DNA of 64,000 nucleotides from Pseudomonas cremoricolorata. Lineage in GTDB: Bacteria; Pseudomonadota; Gammaproteobacteria; Pseudomonadales; Pseudomonadaceae. Positions 18,466 through 27,079 of the stretch are shown piece after piece. The stretch covers positions 3,596,001-3,660,000 of the forward strand of contig NZ_CP009455.1 in the NCBI RefSeq assembly GCF_000759535.1, read 5' to 3'. Position 1 is the stretch's first letter; every line of letters starts with the position of its first letter. The translations under genes and the position numbers were made by a program. Under the pieces are notes generated by a model. That model was not told the DNA's origin and made no database searches. It saw only the letters and a list, made by a program, of their open reading frames with translations.

Positions 18466-20060
18466 TTGCGCACCCAATGCATCAGCCGCGGCACCGACCA
18501 GCTGCCGTGGGGGTTGCGCCGCTGCGGGGTCTGATCGTTGAGCACCAGCAGCACCGGCAGGTCGAGTTCCTGGCCAATCTGCGCCGGGTGCTTGAAGCGA
18601 CGGTCGAAGAACTCGCGCAGATACACCACCGCCACCGCCAGCAGCAGGGCGCTGAGCAGCCCGAACGGAATGATCAGGATCGGCCGTGGGAAGGCCGGCT
18701 CCGCAGGCTCGTACGGTGCGCTTAGGATGCGCGCGTTGGACAGATCACCTGCCAGTTGCCGCTCGCCACGGGCCTCTTCATAGCGCTGGGTATAGGTGAA
18801 GAAGGCCTTGTGCAGGGCGTCGATCTCGGTGTCGAGCTGACGCGCCTTGCTTTGCACCTGTTGCAGCTGATGCACGCGAGTCTGGTAATCGGCGATGCGC
18901 TGGCTCTTCTGCGCGATCACCCCTTGCACCACCGCCAGGTCCTTCTCGCGCTCCTGAACACGGTTGGCGACCACCTTGAGGAACTGCTGGCGAGTCTTGC
19001 CGATCTGCTCGCGCTGCACCTGCATCTGTTCGCTGCCGGCCTGGAACACCGACAGATCATTGCCGTAGGCCAGCACCTGATTGGTCAACTGGTCGCCGAG
19101 CAGCTTCACCTCGCGGTCTTCGAACGACACCGTGTCGTTGTTGTTGGCGGTGGTGAAGGTGAACGGGAAGGCGTAGTCGCGCAGGTTGGCGCTGCGTGCG
19201 CTGGCCAGGCTGGCCTTGAGGTAGGCCAGCCACTGCTCGCCCTGCAGCAGACGGTCGCGGTACTGGTTGAGCGCCTGCTCCTCGGTGTTGATGGCGTTGA
19301 GGCGGAAGGTGATTTCCTCTTTCGGCTCGGACGACTCGATGCCTTGCAGCAGCGCCAGGCGCTGCTGTTCGAGGTTGTCCATGCGCGTCTGGTACTGCAG
19401 TTTCTTCTGTTCGTAGAAGGTCTGCGGCAGCTCGTTGGATTGCAGGTCCTGACGGTTGCGCAGGTAGTTGTCGAGCAGGCGCTGCACGAACACCGTGCCC
19501 AGTTGCGGATCTGGCGAGCTGTAGGCCACGGACACCACGTTCGAGCCGGGCAGGGTCTCGACCTTCAGGTGCTTGATGGCATCGTCGGTCAGGGCGTCCA
19601 GTTCGGTGTCGCGCGGCGCCTCGACCTCAAGGCCGAACCAGCCCTTCAGGGGGGCGATCACCTGTTCGCGCAGCGGTCGGGTGACGTAGGTGCGCAGCGG
19701 GTCGAGCAACAGGCGCTGAAGCAGGGTCGGCGGGATGTCGTAGCGGCCTTCGCTGCGCAGTTGCGCGATGGTGTCGCGAATCAGGGTCGCCGAGCGCAGG
19801 ATGTTGCTTTCGGTTTCCATGTCCGACAGGCTCGGCGGCACGAACTTGTCGCTTTCCTGGGACAGCGCGCTGTTGGTGTCGCTCTGCGAGAGCTTCTTCG
19901 ACTGCACGATGACTTCGGCGTTGATGTCGTAGCTTTCGGTGAGCACCAGCGGCAACACCAGCGCGGCCAGGGCGAAGATCAGGAACACCCGCTTGGCCAG
20001 CCGCGCGTTGGCGAACAGGATGCGGAAGAACGCGTGCAGGTAGTTTTCTTTACTGTTCAT
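18462..20060 (-). CDS. Polysaccharide co-polymerase (Wzz/GumC-like chain-length regulator)
   Basis: A 532-residue inner-membrane protein with membrane segments near residues 24-40 and 455-480. The second is preceded by a proline-rich PAEPAFPRPILIIPFG motif usual for PCP proteins. Between them lies a long periplasmic region rich in coiled coil (residues about 215-430). The C-terminus has only about 50 cytoplasmic residues, so the partner ATPase is encoded separately, by the gene two positions upstream. It would set chain length and couple Wzy to the Wza exporter. 4-base overlaps join it to both neighbours. Confidence 0.87.
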   Translation of the reverse strand: MNSKENYLHAFFRILFANARLAKRVFLIFALAALVLPLVLTESYDINAEVIVQSKKLSQSDTNSALSQESDKFVPPSLSDMETESNILRSATLIRDTIAQLRSEGRYDIPPTLLQRLLLDPLRTYVTRPLREQVIAPLKGWFGLEVEAPRDTELDALTDDAIKHLKVETLPGSNVVSVAYSSPDPQLGTVFVQRLLDNYLRNRQDLQSNELPQTFYEQKKLQYQTRMDNLEQQRLALLQGIESSEPKEEITFRLNAINTEEQALNQYRDRLLQGEQWLAYLKASLASARSANLRDYAFPFTFTTANNNDTVSFEDREVKLLGDQLTNQVLAYGNDLSVFQAGSEQMQVQREQIGKTRQQFLKVVANRVQEREKDLAVVQGVIAQKSQRIADYQTRVHQLQQVQSKARQLDTEIDALHKAFFTYTQRYEEARGERQLAGDLSNARILSAPYEPAEPAFPRPILIIPFGLLSALLLAVAVVYLREFFDRRFKHPAQIGQELDLPVLLVLNDQTPQRRNPHGSWSVPRLMHWVRN

Positions 20061-21130
20061 GGCCTGATCCCGGGCTGAGCACTCGCTGTGTTGTTTTCTT
20101 CTGCTTCGCGGTAGCTGGTGCTTTTCTTATTGTCGACGCGGTAGCTGAAACCGAAGCCAAAGCCCTGGAACAGCACGACGTCCGCCAACTGCCGGGCCAG
20201 TTCGCCGGCGCTGGCCAGTTTGGTCTTGGGCACGTAGAGCATGTCGTCCGGCTGCAGGAAGGCCACTTGCGGGGCGCTGGCGTCGAGGGCCTTGTCGACG
20301 TTGTAGGGAATGGCCAGCACCTGCTTGTCGTTGCGCCGCAGGATCATCACCGAGTCGAGCCGTGCCTTGATGTTCGGGCCGCGCGCCAGGGTCAGCGCCT
20401 CGAGCACCGAGATCGGCCGACGGATCGGGTAGGCGCCAGGCTGGGCGACTTCCCCAAGCACGTAGATTTCATTGGCCGCCGTGGACTTGAGCATCACGTC
20501 CACGGTCATGCGTCCGGGCAGCTCGGCGTAGCGTTTGTTCAGTTGCGCCTGGAGCTGGTCGAGGGTCATGCCTTGCAGGGCCAGCGAGCCGATTTCCGGA
20601 AAACTGGCGCGTCCGTCGGTGCCCACGCTGATTTCCCGACTCAGGCCGGTTGCCGGGTGATTGAGCGAGCTGCGCAGGTTCTGCTCGTTGCTCATCGGCG
20701 TCAGCACTTGCAGCGCCAACTGGTCGCGGTTGGGTTGGAACAGGCTCTTGTTGCGGTAGGCCTGCTGGATGGTCCGGCGGGCTTCTTCCGGGGTCTGCCC
20801 GGCGATGTTCACCGAGGTGTTGGCGCGCGGCAGTTCGATGCTGCCATCGGGCAGCACCACCTGATTGCCGTTGAGCGAGGCGGCCGAGAGAAAGCTCAGG
20901 CTGACGCTGTCGCCTGGCTGGATACGGTAGGCCTGAGAGCCGACATTGCTGATGTGGAAGATCACATCGAGCACATCGCCTGGGCGCAGCACCTGATCAC
21001 GGCGCGGCAGTTCACTGGCCTGGGCATCGGCCGGTGCAGCGGTCATGATCTGCACCGGCATCTGCCGGGGTTGCTGGCTGGTGCAACCGGCGAGGGTCAG
21101 CAGGCACAGCGCTATCACGGGATAGTTCAT
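20057..21130 (-). CDS. Outer-membrane polysaccharide export lipoprotein, Wza-like
   Basis: A 357-residue lipoprotein (lipobox LAGC at residues 13-16). The Poly_export block LRPGDVLDVIFH follows at residue 48, then SLBB-type repeats around residues 165-230 (EIYVLGEVAQPGAYPI) and 245-310. It would form the outer-membrane channel of the Wzx/Wzy-dependent pathway. The ATG at 21130 is preceded by CAGGAGCTC. The C-terminal 30 residues are polar. Its position next to the PCP gene is standard. Confidence 0.88.
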   Translation of the reverse strand: MNYPVIALCLLTLAGCTSQQPRQMPVQIMTAAPADAQASELPRRDQVLRPGDVLDVIFHISNVGSQAYRIQPGDSVSLSFLSAASLNGNQVVLPDGSIELPRANTSVNIAGQTPEEARRTIQQAYRNKSLFQPNRDQLALQVLTPMSNEQNLRSSLNHPATGLSREISVGTDGRASFPEIGSLALQGMTLDQLQAQLNKRYAELPGRMTVDVMLKSTAANEIYVLGEVAQPGAYPIRRPISVLEALTLARGPNIKARLDSVMILRRNDKQVLAIPYNVDKALDASAPQVAFLQPDDMLYVPKTKLASAGELARQLADVVLFQGFGFGFSYRVDNKKSTSYREAEENNTASAQPGIRP

Positions 21131-21151
21131 GGTGAGCTCCTGAGGGCTGGC

Positions 21152-21799
21152 CTAGAGGTGGTCGTACAGCCACTTGGGCATGTAGTACTTGCGCCGGTTG
21201 AAGACGCTGCCGATGACCGTGGCGCCGGCCTGCAGCAAGCGTTGGGTCGTGGCCTGGGCGACTTCCAGGCGAGTCTGCTCGGCGGTGATCACCAGGATCA
21301 CGCCATCGACCAGGCTGGCGATCGCCAGGCTGTCGGCATTGGCGTATACCGCTTCGCTGTCGATCACCACGAAGCGGTAGCGGGCGCTGAGCTGGGCCAG
21401 CAGGCTGCGCAAGTGCTCGGGGTCGAGACGTTCGCGGCCACGCCGGTAGTTGCCCGCCGGCAGCACGTCGAAGGGTTGGTCGGACAGGCGCACGATGCAG
21501 TCATGGCTCAAGGGCGGCGTGTCGTGGTCGAACAGCAGGTCGCTGAAGCCGCGCAGCTTGCCCAGCCCCAGCTGCTGACTGAGGTTGTTGCCGCGGGTGC
21601 AGCTGTCGATCAGCAACACGTTGCCCGCGCTCATCAGCGCCAGTTGGCTGGCGAAGGCCAGCGCGCTGGTGCTGGTGCCGCTGCCGCTGTTGGCTGCGGT
21701 CAGCATCAGGGTGCGTTGCTCGAGGTCGAGGACGGTGGCGCTCAGGTTGGTTTCGCTGGGAGTGGCGATGCTCAGGCTTCTTGATGTCGAACCGTCCAT
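21152..21799 (-). CDS. CpsD/CapB-like P-loop protein with degraded ATP-binding motifs
   Basis: A 215-residue protein with the fold order of bacterial tyrosine autokinase domains. Walker A is expected as GxGKST but reads GSGTST (residues 39-44), so the lysine is Thr42. Walker A' is expected as DxDxR but reads DSCTR (residues 65-69). Walker B is expected as DxP but reads VVIDSEA. I checked the Walker A codons on the DNA. The C-terminus keeps a short tyrosine cluster (RRKYYMPKWLYDHL). A normal homologue would phosphorylate its own tail and gate export with the PCP protein. This one may only be a structural or regulatory partner. Confidence 0.8.
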   Translation of the reverse strand: MDGSTSRSLSIATPSETNLSATVLDLEQRTLMLTAANSGSGTSTSALAFASQLALMSAGNVLLIDSCTRGNNLSQQLGLGKLRGFSDLLFDHDTPPLSHDCIVRLSDQPFDVLPAGNYRRGRERLDPEHLRSLLAQLSARYRFVVIDSEAVYANADSLAIASLVDGVILVITAEQTRLEVAQATTQRLLQAGATVIGSVFNRRKYYMPKWLYDHL

Positions 21800-21800
21800 C

Positions 21801-22547
21801 TCAACTTGCTCCGTGGCCAGTGAAGACTTTCAGGGGAGTCTTGAGCAGGATCTTCAGGTCCAGCATCAGGCTCTGTTGGTTGATGTAGCTGAGGTCGAGC
21901 TCGACGCGCTGGTCGAAGTCGATGTCACTGCGCCCGGAGATCTGCCACAGGCCAGTCATGCCGGGATGGATCGACAGCCGCGCGAGGTGACTGTCGTGGT
22001 AGCGATAGGCGTTGAAGGAGGTCGGTCTGGGGCCGACCAGGCGCATGTCGCCGGTGACCACGTTGATCAGGTTGGGCAATTCGTCGAGGCTGCTGCGCCG
22101 CAGCCAGGCGCCGATCGGCGTGACCCTCGGATCGCGTTCGAGCTTGAAGTCGATGGAGTTGGCGCCGTGCTTGTTGAGGTGGCGCAGCGAGTCCTTGAGC
22201 GCCTCGGCGTTGGCCACCATGGTGCGAAACTTGTACATGCCGAAGGTGCGGCCGCGGTAGCCGGTGCGTTTTTGCACGAACAGCACCGGGCCTTCACTGC
22301 TGGACTTGATCAGCAGCGCCAGCCCCAGCAGCAGGGGCGCCAGCAGCACCAGCAAGCTCAGCGCGGCCAGACACGAGAGCACGCGGTTGGTACGCGACAG
22401 CGTCCACGGCCGGCCACCGGGGCGGCCGCTGAACCAGCCGCGGCCCTGGTTGTGAATGGCCGCGTCGATGCGCTGGCGGTGTGCCGGGTCCAGGCGCTGT
22501 TCCTGGTACAACGCTGGGTCAGGCATGCTGGGGGTCTGGCCGGTCAT
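21801..22547 (-). CDS. Initiating sugar transferase (WcaJ/WbaP catalytic domain)
   Basis: A 248-residue short form of the polyprenyl-phosphate sugar-1-phosphate transferase family. It keeps the hydrophobic re-entrant helix (residues 57-80), MYKFRTM, the RRSSLDELPNLINVVTGDM block and LVGPRP. The large N-terminal membrane and CoA-binding-like part of WcaJ is missing, as in the minimal monotopic enzymes. It would place the first sugar phosphate on undecaprenyl phosphate. It overlaps the epimerase gene by 4 bases and ends 1 base before the next start codon region. Confidence 0.88.
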   Translation of the reverse strand: MTGQTPSMPDPALYQEQRLDPAHRQRIDAAIHNQGRGWFSGRPGGRPWTLSRTNRVLSCLAALSLLVLLAPLLLGLALLIKSSSEGPVLFVQKRTGYRGRTFGMYKFRTMVANAEALKDSLRHLNKHGANSIDFKLERDPRVTPIGAWLRRSSLDELPNLINVVTGDMRLVGPRPTSFNAYRYHDSHLARLSIHPGMTGLWQISGRSDIDFDQRVELDLSYINQQSLMLDLKILLKTPLKVFTGHGAS

Positions 22548-23638
22548 GGCGTTCTCCTGCGGTCCGACTGCTCGCGTGCCGGGGAAAACGGCGCAGGGCT
22601 GGGCGAGTAGTGGTTCTTGAACCAGGCGACGAAGCGCCCGAGCCCTTGGTCCAACGAGATTTCAGGGGTGAAGCCGGTGACATCGGCCAGGTCGCTGGCG
22701 TCGGCGAAGGTGCTCAGCACATCCCCCGGTTGCAGCGGCAGCAGTTCGATGTGCGCGCCACGCTGCAGGTGTTTTTCCAGCAGCGCGACGTAGTCGAGCA
22801 GTTGCACCGGGCGCTGCCCGCCAATGTTGTACAGACGCCATGGCGCGTGGCTGCTGGCAGGGTCGGGGCGGTGCGAATTCCAGCCGGGATTGCTGGTCGG
22901 TGGCAAAGGAATCAGCCGCACCAGGCTTTCGACGATGTCGTCGATGTAGGTGAAGTCGCGCTGGTGGCGGCCTTCGTTGAACAGCTGGATCGGCCGGCCT
23001 TCGCTGATCGCCCGGGCGAACAGCATCGGTGACATGTCGGGTCGGCCCCACGGGCCGTACACGGTGAAAAAACGCAGACCGCTGCTGGGAATGCCGAACA
23101 GGTGGCTGTAGCTGTGGGCCATGGCCTCGTTGGCTTTCTTGGTTGCGGCGTACAACGACAGCGGGTGGTCGACGGCGTCCTGAACCCGGTACGGCGTACT
23201 CAGGTTGGCGCCATACACCGAGCTGGACGAGGCGTACAGCAGGTGGCTGACCGGGTTGCGTCGGCAGCCTTCGAGCACGTTGAGAAAGCCGGCCAGGTTG
23301 CTGTCGAGGTAGGCGTGGGGGTTTTGCAGCGAGTAGCGCACGCCGGCCTGCGCGGCCAGGTGCACCACCACATCGGGGCGCTGGCTGGCGAACAGGCTGG
23401 CGACGCCGTTGCGGTCGGCCAGGTTCAGGCTGTCGAGGGTCAGCTTGCCCACCGAGGTACCGTTGATCGCATTGCTGCTGGCATCGCGGCGCACCCACTG
23501 CACCCGCGCATGTTTGAGTGCCGGGTCGTAGTAGTCGTTGAAATTATCAATGCCGTGTACGTCGTGGCCGTCGAGCAACAGCCGGCGGCAGGTATGGGCA
23601 CCGATGAAACCGGCCACGCCGGTGACCAGCACTTTCAT
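22544..23638 (-). CDS. UDP-glucuronate 4-epimerase-like NAD-dependent epimerase
   Basis: A 364-residue short-chain dehydrogenase/reductase protein with the NAD motif TGVAGFIG at residues 6-13 and the YAATKKANE catalytic tyrosine/lysine block. The NFNDYYDPALKHARV stretch after strand 2 is characteristic of UDP-glucuronate 4-epimerases. The ATG at 23638 overlaps the Ugd stop by 4 bases, so it directly follows the enzyme that makes UDP-glucuronate. UDP-galacturonate for the polymer is the expected product. The frame upstream to 23899 lies inside ugd and is not used. Confidence 0.86.
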   Translation of the reverse strand: MKVLVTGVAGFIGAHTCRRLLLDGHDVHGIDNFNDYYDPALKHARVQWVRRDASSNAINGTSVGKLTLDSLNLADRNGVASLFASQRPDVVVHLAAQAGVRYSLQNPHAYLDSNLAGFLNVLEGCRRNPVSHLLYASSSSVYGANLSTPYRVQDAVDHPLSLYAATKKANEAMAHSYSHLFGIPSSGLRFFTVYGPWGRPDMSPMLFARAISEGRPIQLFNEGRHQRDFTYIDDIVESLVRLIPLPPTSNPGWNSHRPDPASSHAPWRLYNIGGQRPVQLLDYVALLEKHLQRGAHIELLPLQPGDVLSTFADASDLADVTGFTPEISLDQGLGRFVAWFKNHYSPSPAPFSPAREQSDRRRTP

Positions 23639-24984
23639 TTCGACTGCGCCGTTGGCTGCACCTGACGCCGACCGATGCCGGCGTAGCGCAGGCCCTGGGC
23701 GGCGACCAGGGCAGGGTCGTAGAGATTGCGCCCATCGACGATCAGGCGCTCGCGCAGCTTGCCCGCCAGCAGGGCGAAGTCGACCACGCGAAAGTGTTTC
23801 CACTCGGTGCAGATCACCAGCGCATCGGCATCCTGCACGGTGTCGTCGCGGGTGGCGCACAGGTGCAGATCGGGGCGGTAACCATAGAGCCGGCGGCACT
23901 CGTCCATGGCCTGCGGATCATAGGCGCGCACGCTGGCCCCGGCCGCCCACAGGGCTTCGATCAGGTAGCGGCTTGGCGCTTCGCGCATGTCGTCGGTATT
24001 GGGTTTGAAGGCCAGACCCCAGACGGCGACGGACTTGCCTTGGAGCTCACCCAGGTGCTGCTGCAACTTGGCGAACAACAGCTGGCGCTGGCGGTCGTTG
24101 ACCTCGCTGACGCTTTGCAGCAGGCGCAACGGCATGCCGCTGTGCTGGGCACTGTGCAGCAGGGCGCGTAGATCCTTGGGGAAGCACGAGCCACCAAAGC
24201 CGCAGCCGGGGTAGATGAAGTGGTAGCCGATCCGCGGGTCGGAGCCGATGCCCTTGCGCACCGCTTCGATATCGGCGCCCAGGTGCTCGCTGAGGTTGGC
24301 CAGCTCGTTCATGAAACTGATGCGCGTGGCGAGCATGGCATTGGCCGCGTACTTGGTCAGCTCGGCGCTGCGGTTGTCCATGAACATGAGTTTTTCGTGG
24401 TTGCGGCAGAACGGCGCATAGAGCTGGCCGAGCACGTTGCGGGTGTGCTCGTCGCTGCAGCCGACGATGATCCGGTCCGGACGCATGCAGTCGGCCAGGG
24501 CGCTGCCTTCCTTGAGAAACTCCGGGTTCGACACCACGCGCACGTCCAGATGCGCCTTGCCCAGTCGCTGCAGCTCGCTGCGTGCCAGCGCCAGCACCTG
24601 GTCGGCGGTACCAACCGGCACAGTCGACTTGATCACCAGGATGCGCGGCGCTTCCATCAGCGCTGCGATCTGCCGGGTCACCGTCAGTACATGGGAAAGG
24701 TCTGCCGAGCCGTCTTCATCCGGTGGTGTGCCGACAGCGATGAACAGCAGCTCGGCATGGGCCACAGCGTCGCTGGCCTGGGTGCTGAAGGCCAGGCGAC
24801 CATTGTGCAGATTGTCTTCCAGCACCTCGGAAAGCCCCGGTTCGCTGATCGGCGGTACGCCCTGGTTGAGCTGTTCGATCTTGTGCGTGTCGACATCGAC
24901 GCACAGCACACGATGGCCAACGTCTGCCAACGCCGCAGCCTGCACCAGTCCCACATAACCGCTGCCAAAAACACTCACGTCCAT
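23635..24984 (-). CDS. ugd: UDP-glucose 6-dehydrogenase
   Basis: A 449-residue enzyme of normal length. The NAD site is GSGYVGLV (residues 7-14), the conserved STVPVGT block is at 120-126, and the catalytic Cys267 lies in GCGFGGSCFPKDL. It oxidises UDP-glucose twice to UDP-glucuronate. It is the first gene of the 15-gene exopolysaccharide operon. ATG 24984 fits the family N-terminus MDVSVFGSGY, but the ribosome-binding sequence before it (TTGGGG) is weak. Confidence 0.92.
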   Translation of the reverse strand: MDVSVFGSGYVGLVQAAALADVGHRVLCVDVDTHKIEQLNQGVPPISEPGLSEVLEDNLHNGRLAFSTQASDAVAHAELLFIAVGTPPDEDGSADLSHVLTVTRQIAALMEAPRILVIKSTVPVGTADQVLALARSELQRLGKAHLDVRVVSNPEFLKEGSALADCMRPDRIIVGCSDEHTRNVLGQLYAPFCRNHEKLMFMDNRSAELTKYAANAMLATRISFMNELANLSEHLGADIEAVRKGIGSDPRIGYHFIYPGCGFGGSCFPKDLRALLHSAQHSGMPLRLLQSVSEVNDRQRQLLFAKLQQHLGELQGKSVAVWGLAFKPNTDDMREAPSRYLIEALWAAGASVRAYDPQAMDECRRLYGYRPDLHLCATRDDTVQDADALVICTEWKHFRVVDFALLAGKLRERLIVDGRNLYDPALVAAQGLRYAGIGRRQVQPTAQSK

Positions 24985-25035
24985 GCCGCGTGCCCCAAGG
25001 GTTGAGTAAGGAGGGTGAAACACGAATGTGGAATG

Positions 25036-25066
25036 GTTATAGCGCAGTAAATCGGCGGCGCGTCAA
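25036..25066 (-). promoter_or_regulatory. Possible sigma-70 promoter of the exopolysaccharide operon
   Basis: On the minus strand TTGACG (25066-25061) and TATAAC (25041-25036) are separated by 19 bases and lie about 50 bases before the ugd start. The spacer is longer than ideal, which suits an activated promoter. The whole 24985-25366 gap is A+T-richer than its surroundings and also serves the divergent gene at 25367. Confidence 0.4.
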
Positions 25067-25172
25067 AGCAATGGCATGTTTCGGCGCATTTACAGGACAT
25101 GACAGTTTGGCGAATGGCCATCAACCCCTTTCCAATCCGTGACTTAGCGCGACAATCGAATGGCGGAGTGAA

Positions 25173-25186
25173 TTCAATAAATCGAC
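25173..25186. promoter_or_regulatory. Candidate FleQ box 1
   Basis: TTCAATAAATCGAC agrees with the published P. aeruginosa FleQ consensus GTCaNTAAAtTGAC at 11 of the 13 fixed positions. It lies 188 bases before ugd and 180 bases before the divergent gene. FleQ is the c-di-GMP-responsive regulator of polysaccharide and flagellar genes in Pseudomonas. Confidence 0.5.
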
Positions 25187-25280
25187 GAGCGGTCATAAGT
25201 CACTGATATATCGGGTTTGTGCTCGATAGTCAGTGTCGCTAAGTGTTTTTCAGCACGCCAAAATAAGGCGCCCTGAGATA

Positions 25281-25294
25281 GTCATTAATTTGAC
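25281..25294. promoter_or_regulatory. Candidate FleQ box 2
   Basis: GTCATTAATTTGAC agrees with the FleQ consensus at 12 of 13 fixed positions and is a near-perfect dyad. It overlaps a TTGACG that could be the -35 of the divergent gene at 25367. It lies 108 bases from box 1. FleQ usually acts from paired boxes. Confidence 0.55.
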
Positions 25295-25366
25295 GATATT
25301 CACCTTGTGCTTTGTTTCACAGCTGCTACGTTTGCAGTGAAATCCTGTGAACCGAGGGCCGTAACG

Positions 25367-27067
25367 ATGCGTGGGTGGATCAAGGCACTGCTGCTGCTGG
25401 CCTATCTAGGCTGTTTCCATCAGGCCATCGCCGACCGTGTGCAGGCGCTCGGCGCAGGCCTGGCGCTGCTGTTGTTTGTGGGCATGTTCTCGGTGCTGGC
25501 AGCGGCCTTGTGGCTCGCTGCCTGGACCCGACCGATGCCACTGCGCTGGGCACTGGCCATCCTGCTGGCAAGCAGTGCGGCGATGTTCGACGCGTATGGA
25601 CAGATCACCGAGTCCTACCTGACCTACAGCGCCTTCGTGTCGATGGTGTATTCGGCGGGCTTCATCCTAGAAGCGTTGCAGCAGTACGGCCATGCCATTG
25701 CCCTGGCCGTGGGCAAGGCGCTGCTGGTACTGCTGGGTATCGGCATCCGTCCGCCCGCAGCGATGCGTGTGCCGCGCGGGCTGCCGGTGGCCGCGCCGTT
25801 GCTGGCGCTGGGGTTGTTGATCGCGGTGCTGTTCGTGCGTGCCGGGGAGGGCGCTCGCGGCTTGCCGGTGATGTATACACCGCTGGCCTATCTGACACTG
25901 CTGGGCTATGAATCGCTGCACGCAGGCCTTGGCCCGCGTCAGCCCGTCAGCCTGACGCCCGCGCAGTCACCGAGCGCTCGGCATATCGTGCTGGTCATCG
26001 ATGAGAGCATCGCCGGCAACTACCTCGACATCAACACGCCCGGTGGCGTCAGCACGCCGCTCAGCCAGGCATTGCCGCAGGTCGAGGTGTACAACTTCGG
26101 CTACGCCGCCTCGGTGGCCAACTGCAGCGCCGACACCAATGTCACCCTGCGCTACGGCGGCACCCGCCAGGACTATCTGCGCATCAACGCCACCGGGCCT
26201 TCGATCTGGCAATACGCCAAGGCCGCCGGGCTGCATACCGTGTACATCGACGGCCAGCGCACCGGCGGGGCCTTGCAGAACCTGATGACCCGCAGCGAAC
26301 AGAACGATATCGACCAGTTCATCCAGTTCGACGATACGTCGGTGCAAGAGCGCGACATGGCCGCCGCTGCACGACTGATCGAGCTATTGGCATCGCCCCA
26401 GCCGCAGTTGATCGTGATCAACAAGGTCGGTGCACATTTTCCGGTGCACGACAAATACCCGGACGCTTTCATGCACTACCGTCCGGCGTTGTCCCGCGGG
26501 CGTTACGTCGACGTCGCCGACACCGGCGAACGCGCCGGTTTCGACGGCAGCCCCAGCGACTGGCAGCGTTACCGCAATGCGTATCGCAATACCTTGCTGT
26601 GGAATGTCGGGGAGTTCTTCAACCGTCTGCTGCACCAGGCAGACTTCCGCGACACGGTGCTGATCTATACCTCCGACCACGGTCAGGACCTGCACGAGCG
26701 CGGCAATCCTGGCCTGAATACCCACTGCGGCAGCGATCCAAACCCCGAGGAAGGCCTGGTGCCGCTGCTGGTGTTGCAGGGCAGGGGTCTGCGCAGCCTC
26801 GACTGGCAAGCGCACTTGGCGCAAAACCGCAACGCTTCGAGTCACTACAATATCTTCCCCACCTTGCTGCTGCTGATGGGCTACGGGCGAAGTGAAGTCA
26901 GCGCGCTGTACGGACGCTCGCTGGATGTGCCGACCATTGATCCTTTCACCTTCAACGCCCGTTTCAACGCACGCCTTGGCGCCAAGCCCGACTTCCGTCA
27001 TATCGACGTGCAGCGACTGCAGATGCCGGACCAGGCGCGGGACATTGCCGCATCCAAGGCGCCGTGA
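25367..27067 (+). CDS. Membrane sulfatase/phosphoethanolamine-transferase-like protein
   Basis: A 566-residue protein with about five N-terminal membrane segments (residues 1-190) and a C-terminal periplasmic alkaline-phosphatase-superfamily domain. Metal-site blocks are HIVLVIDESIAGN, TSDHGQDLHERG and NTHCGSDPNPEEG. The usual nucleophile threonine or serine would sit in ASVANCSADTN. Related EptA/CptA proteins attach phosphoethanolamine to lipid A or LPS core; others use glycerol phosphate. ATG 25367 follows CGAGGG. It is transcribed divergently from the exopolysaccharide operon across the FleQ-box region, so its product may modify the same polymer or the LPS. That link is inference. Confidence 0.8.
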   Translation: MRGWIKALLLLAYLGCFHQAIADRVQALGAGLALLLFVGMFSVLAAALWLAAWTRPMPLRWALAILLASSAAMFDAYGQITESYLTYSAFVSMVYSAGFILEALQQYGHAIALAVGKALLVLLGIGIRPPAAMRVPRGLPVAAPLLALGLLIAVLFVRAGEGARGLPVMYTPLAYLTLLGYESLHAGLGPRQPVSLTPAQSPSARHIVLVIDESIAGNYLDINTPGGVSTPLSQALPQVEVYNFGYAASVANCSADTNVTLRYGGTRQDYLRINATGPSIWQYAKAAGLHTVYIDGQRTGGALQNLMTRSEQNDIDQFIQFDDTSVQERDMAAAARLIELLASPQPQLIVINKVGAHFPVHDKYPDAFMHYRPALSRGRYVDVADTGERAGFDGSPSDWQRYRNAYRNTLLWNVGEFFNRLLHQADFRDTVLIYTSDHGQDLHERGNPGLNTHCGSDPNPEEGLVPLLVLQGRGLRSLDWQAHLAQNRNASSHYNIFPTLLLLMGYGRSEVSALYGRSLDVPTIDPFTFNARFNARLGAKPDFRHIDVQRLQMPDQARDIAASKAP

Positions 27068-27079
27068 GGCGCCGGCAGC

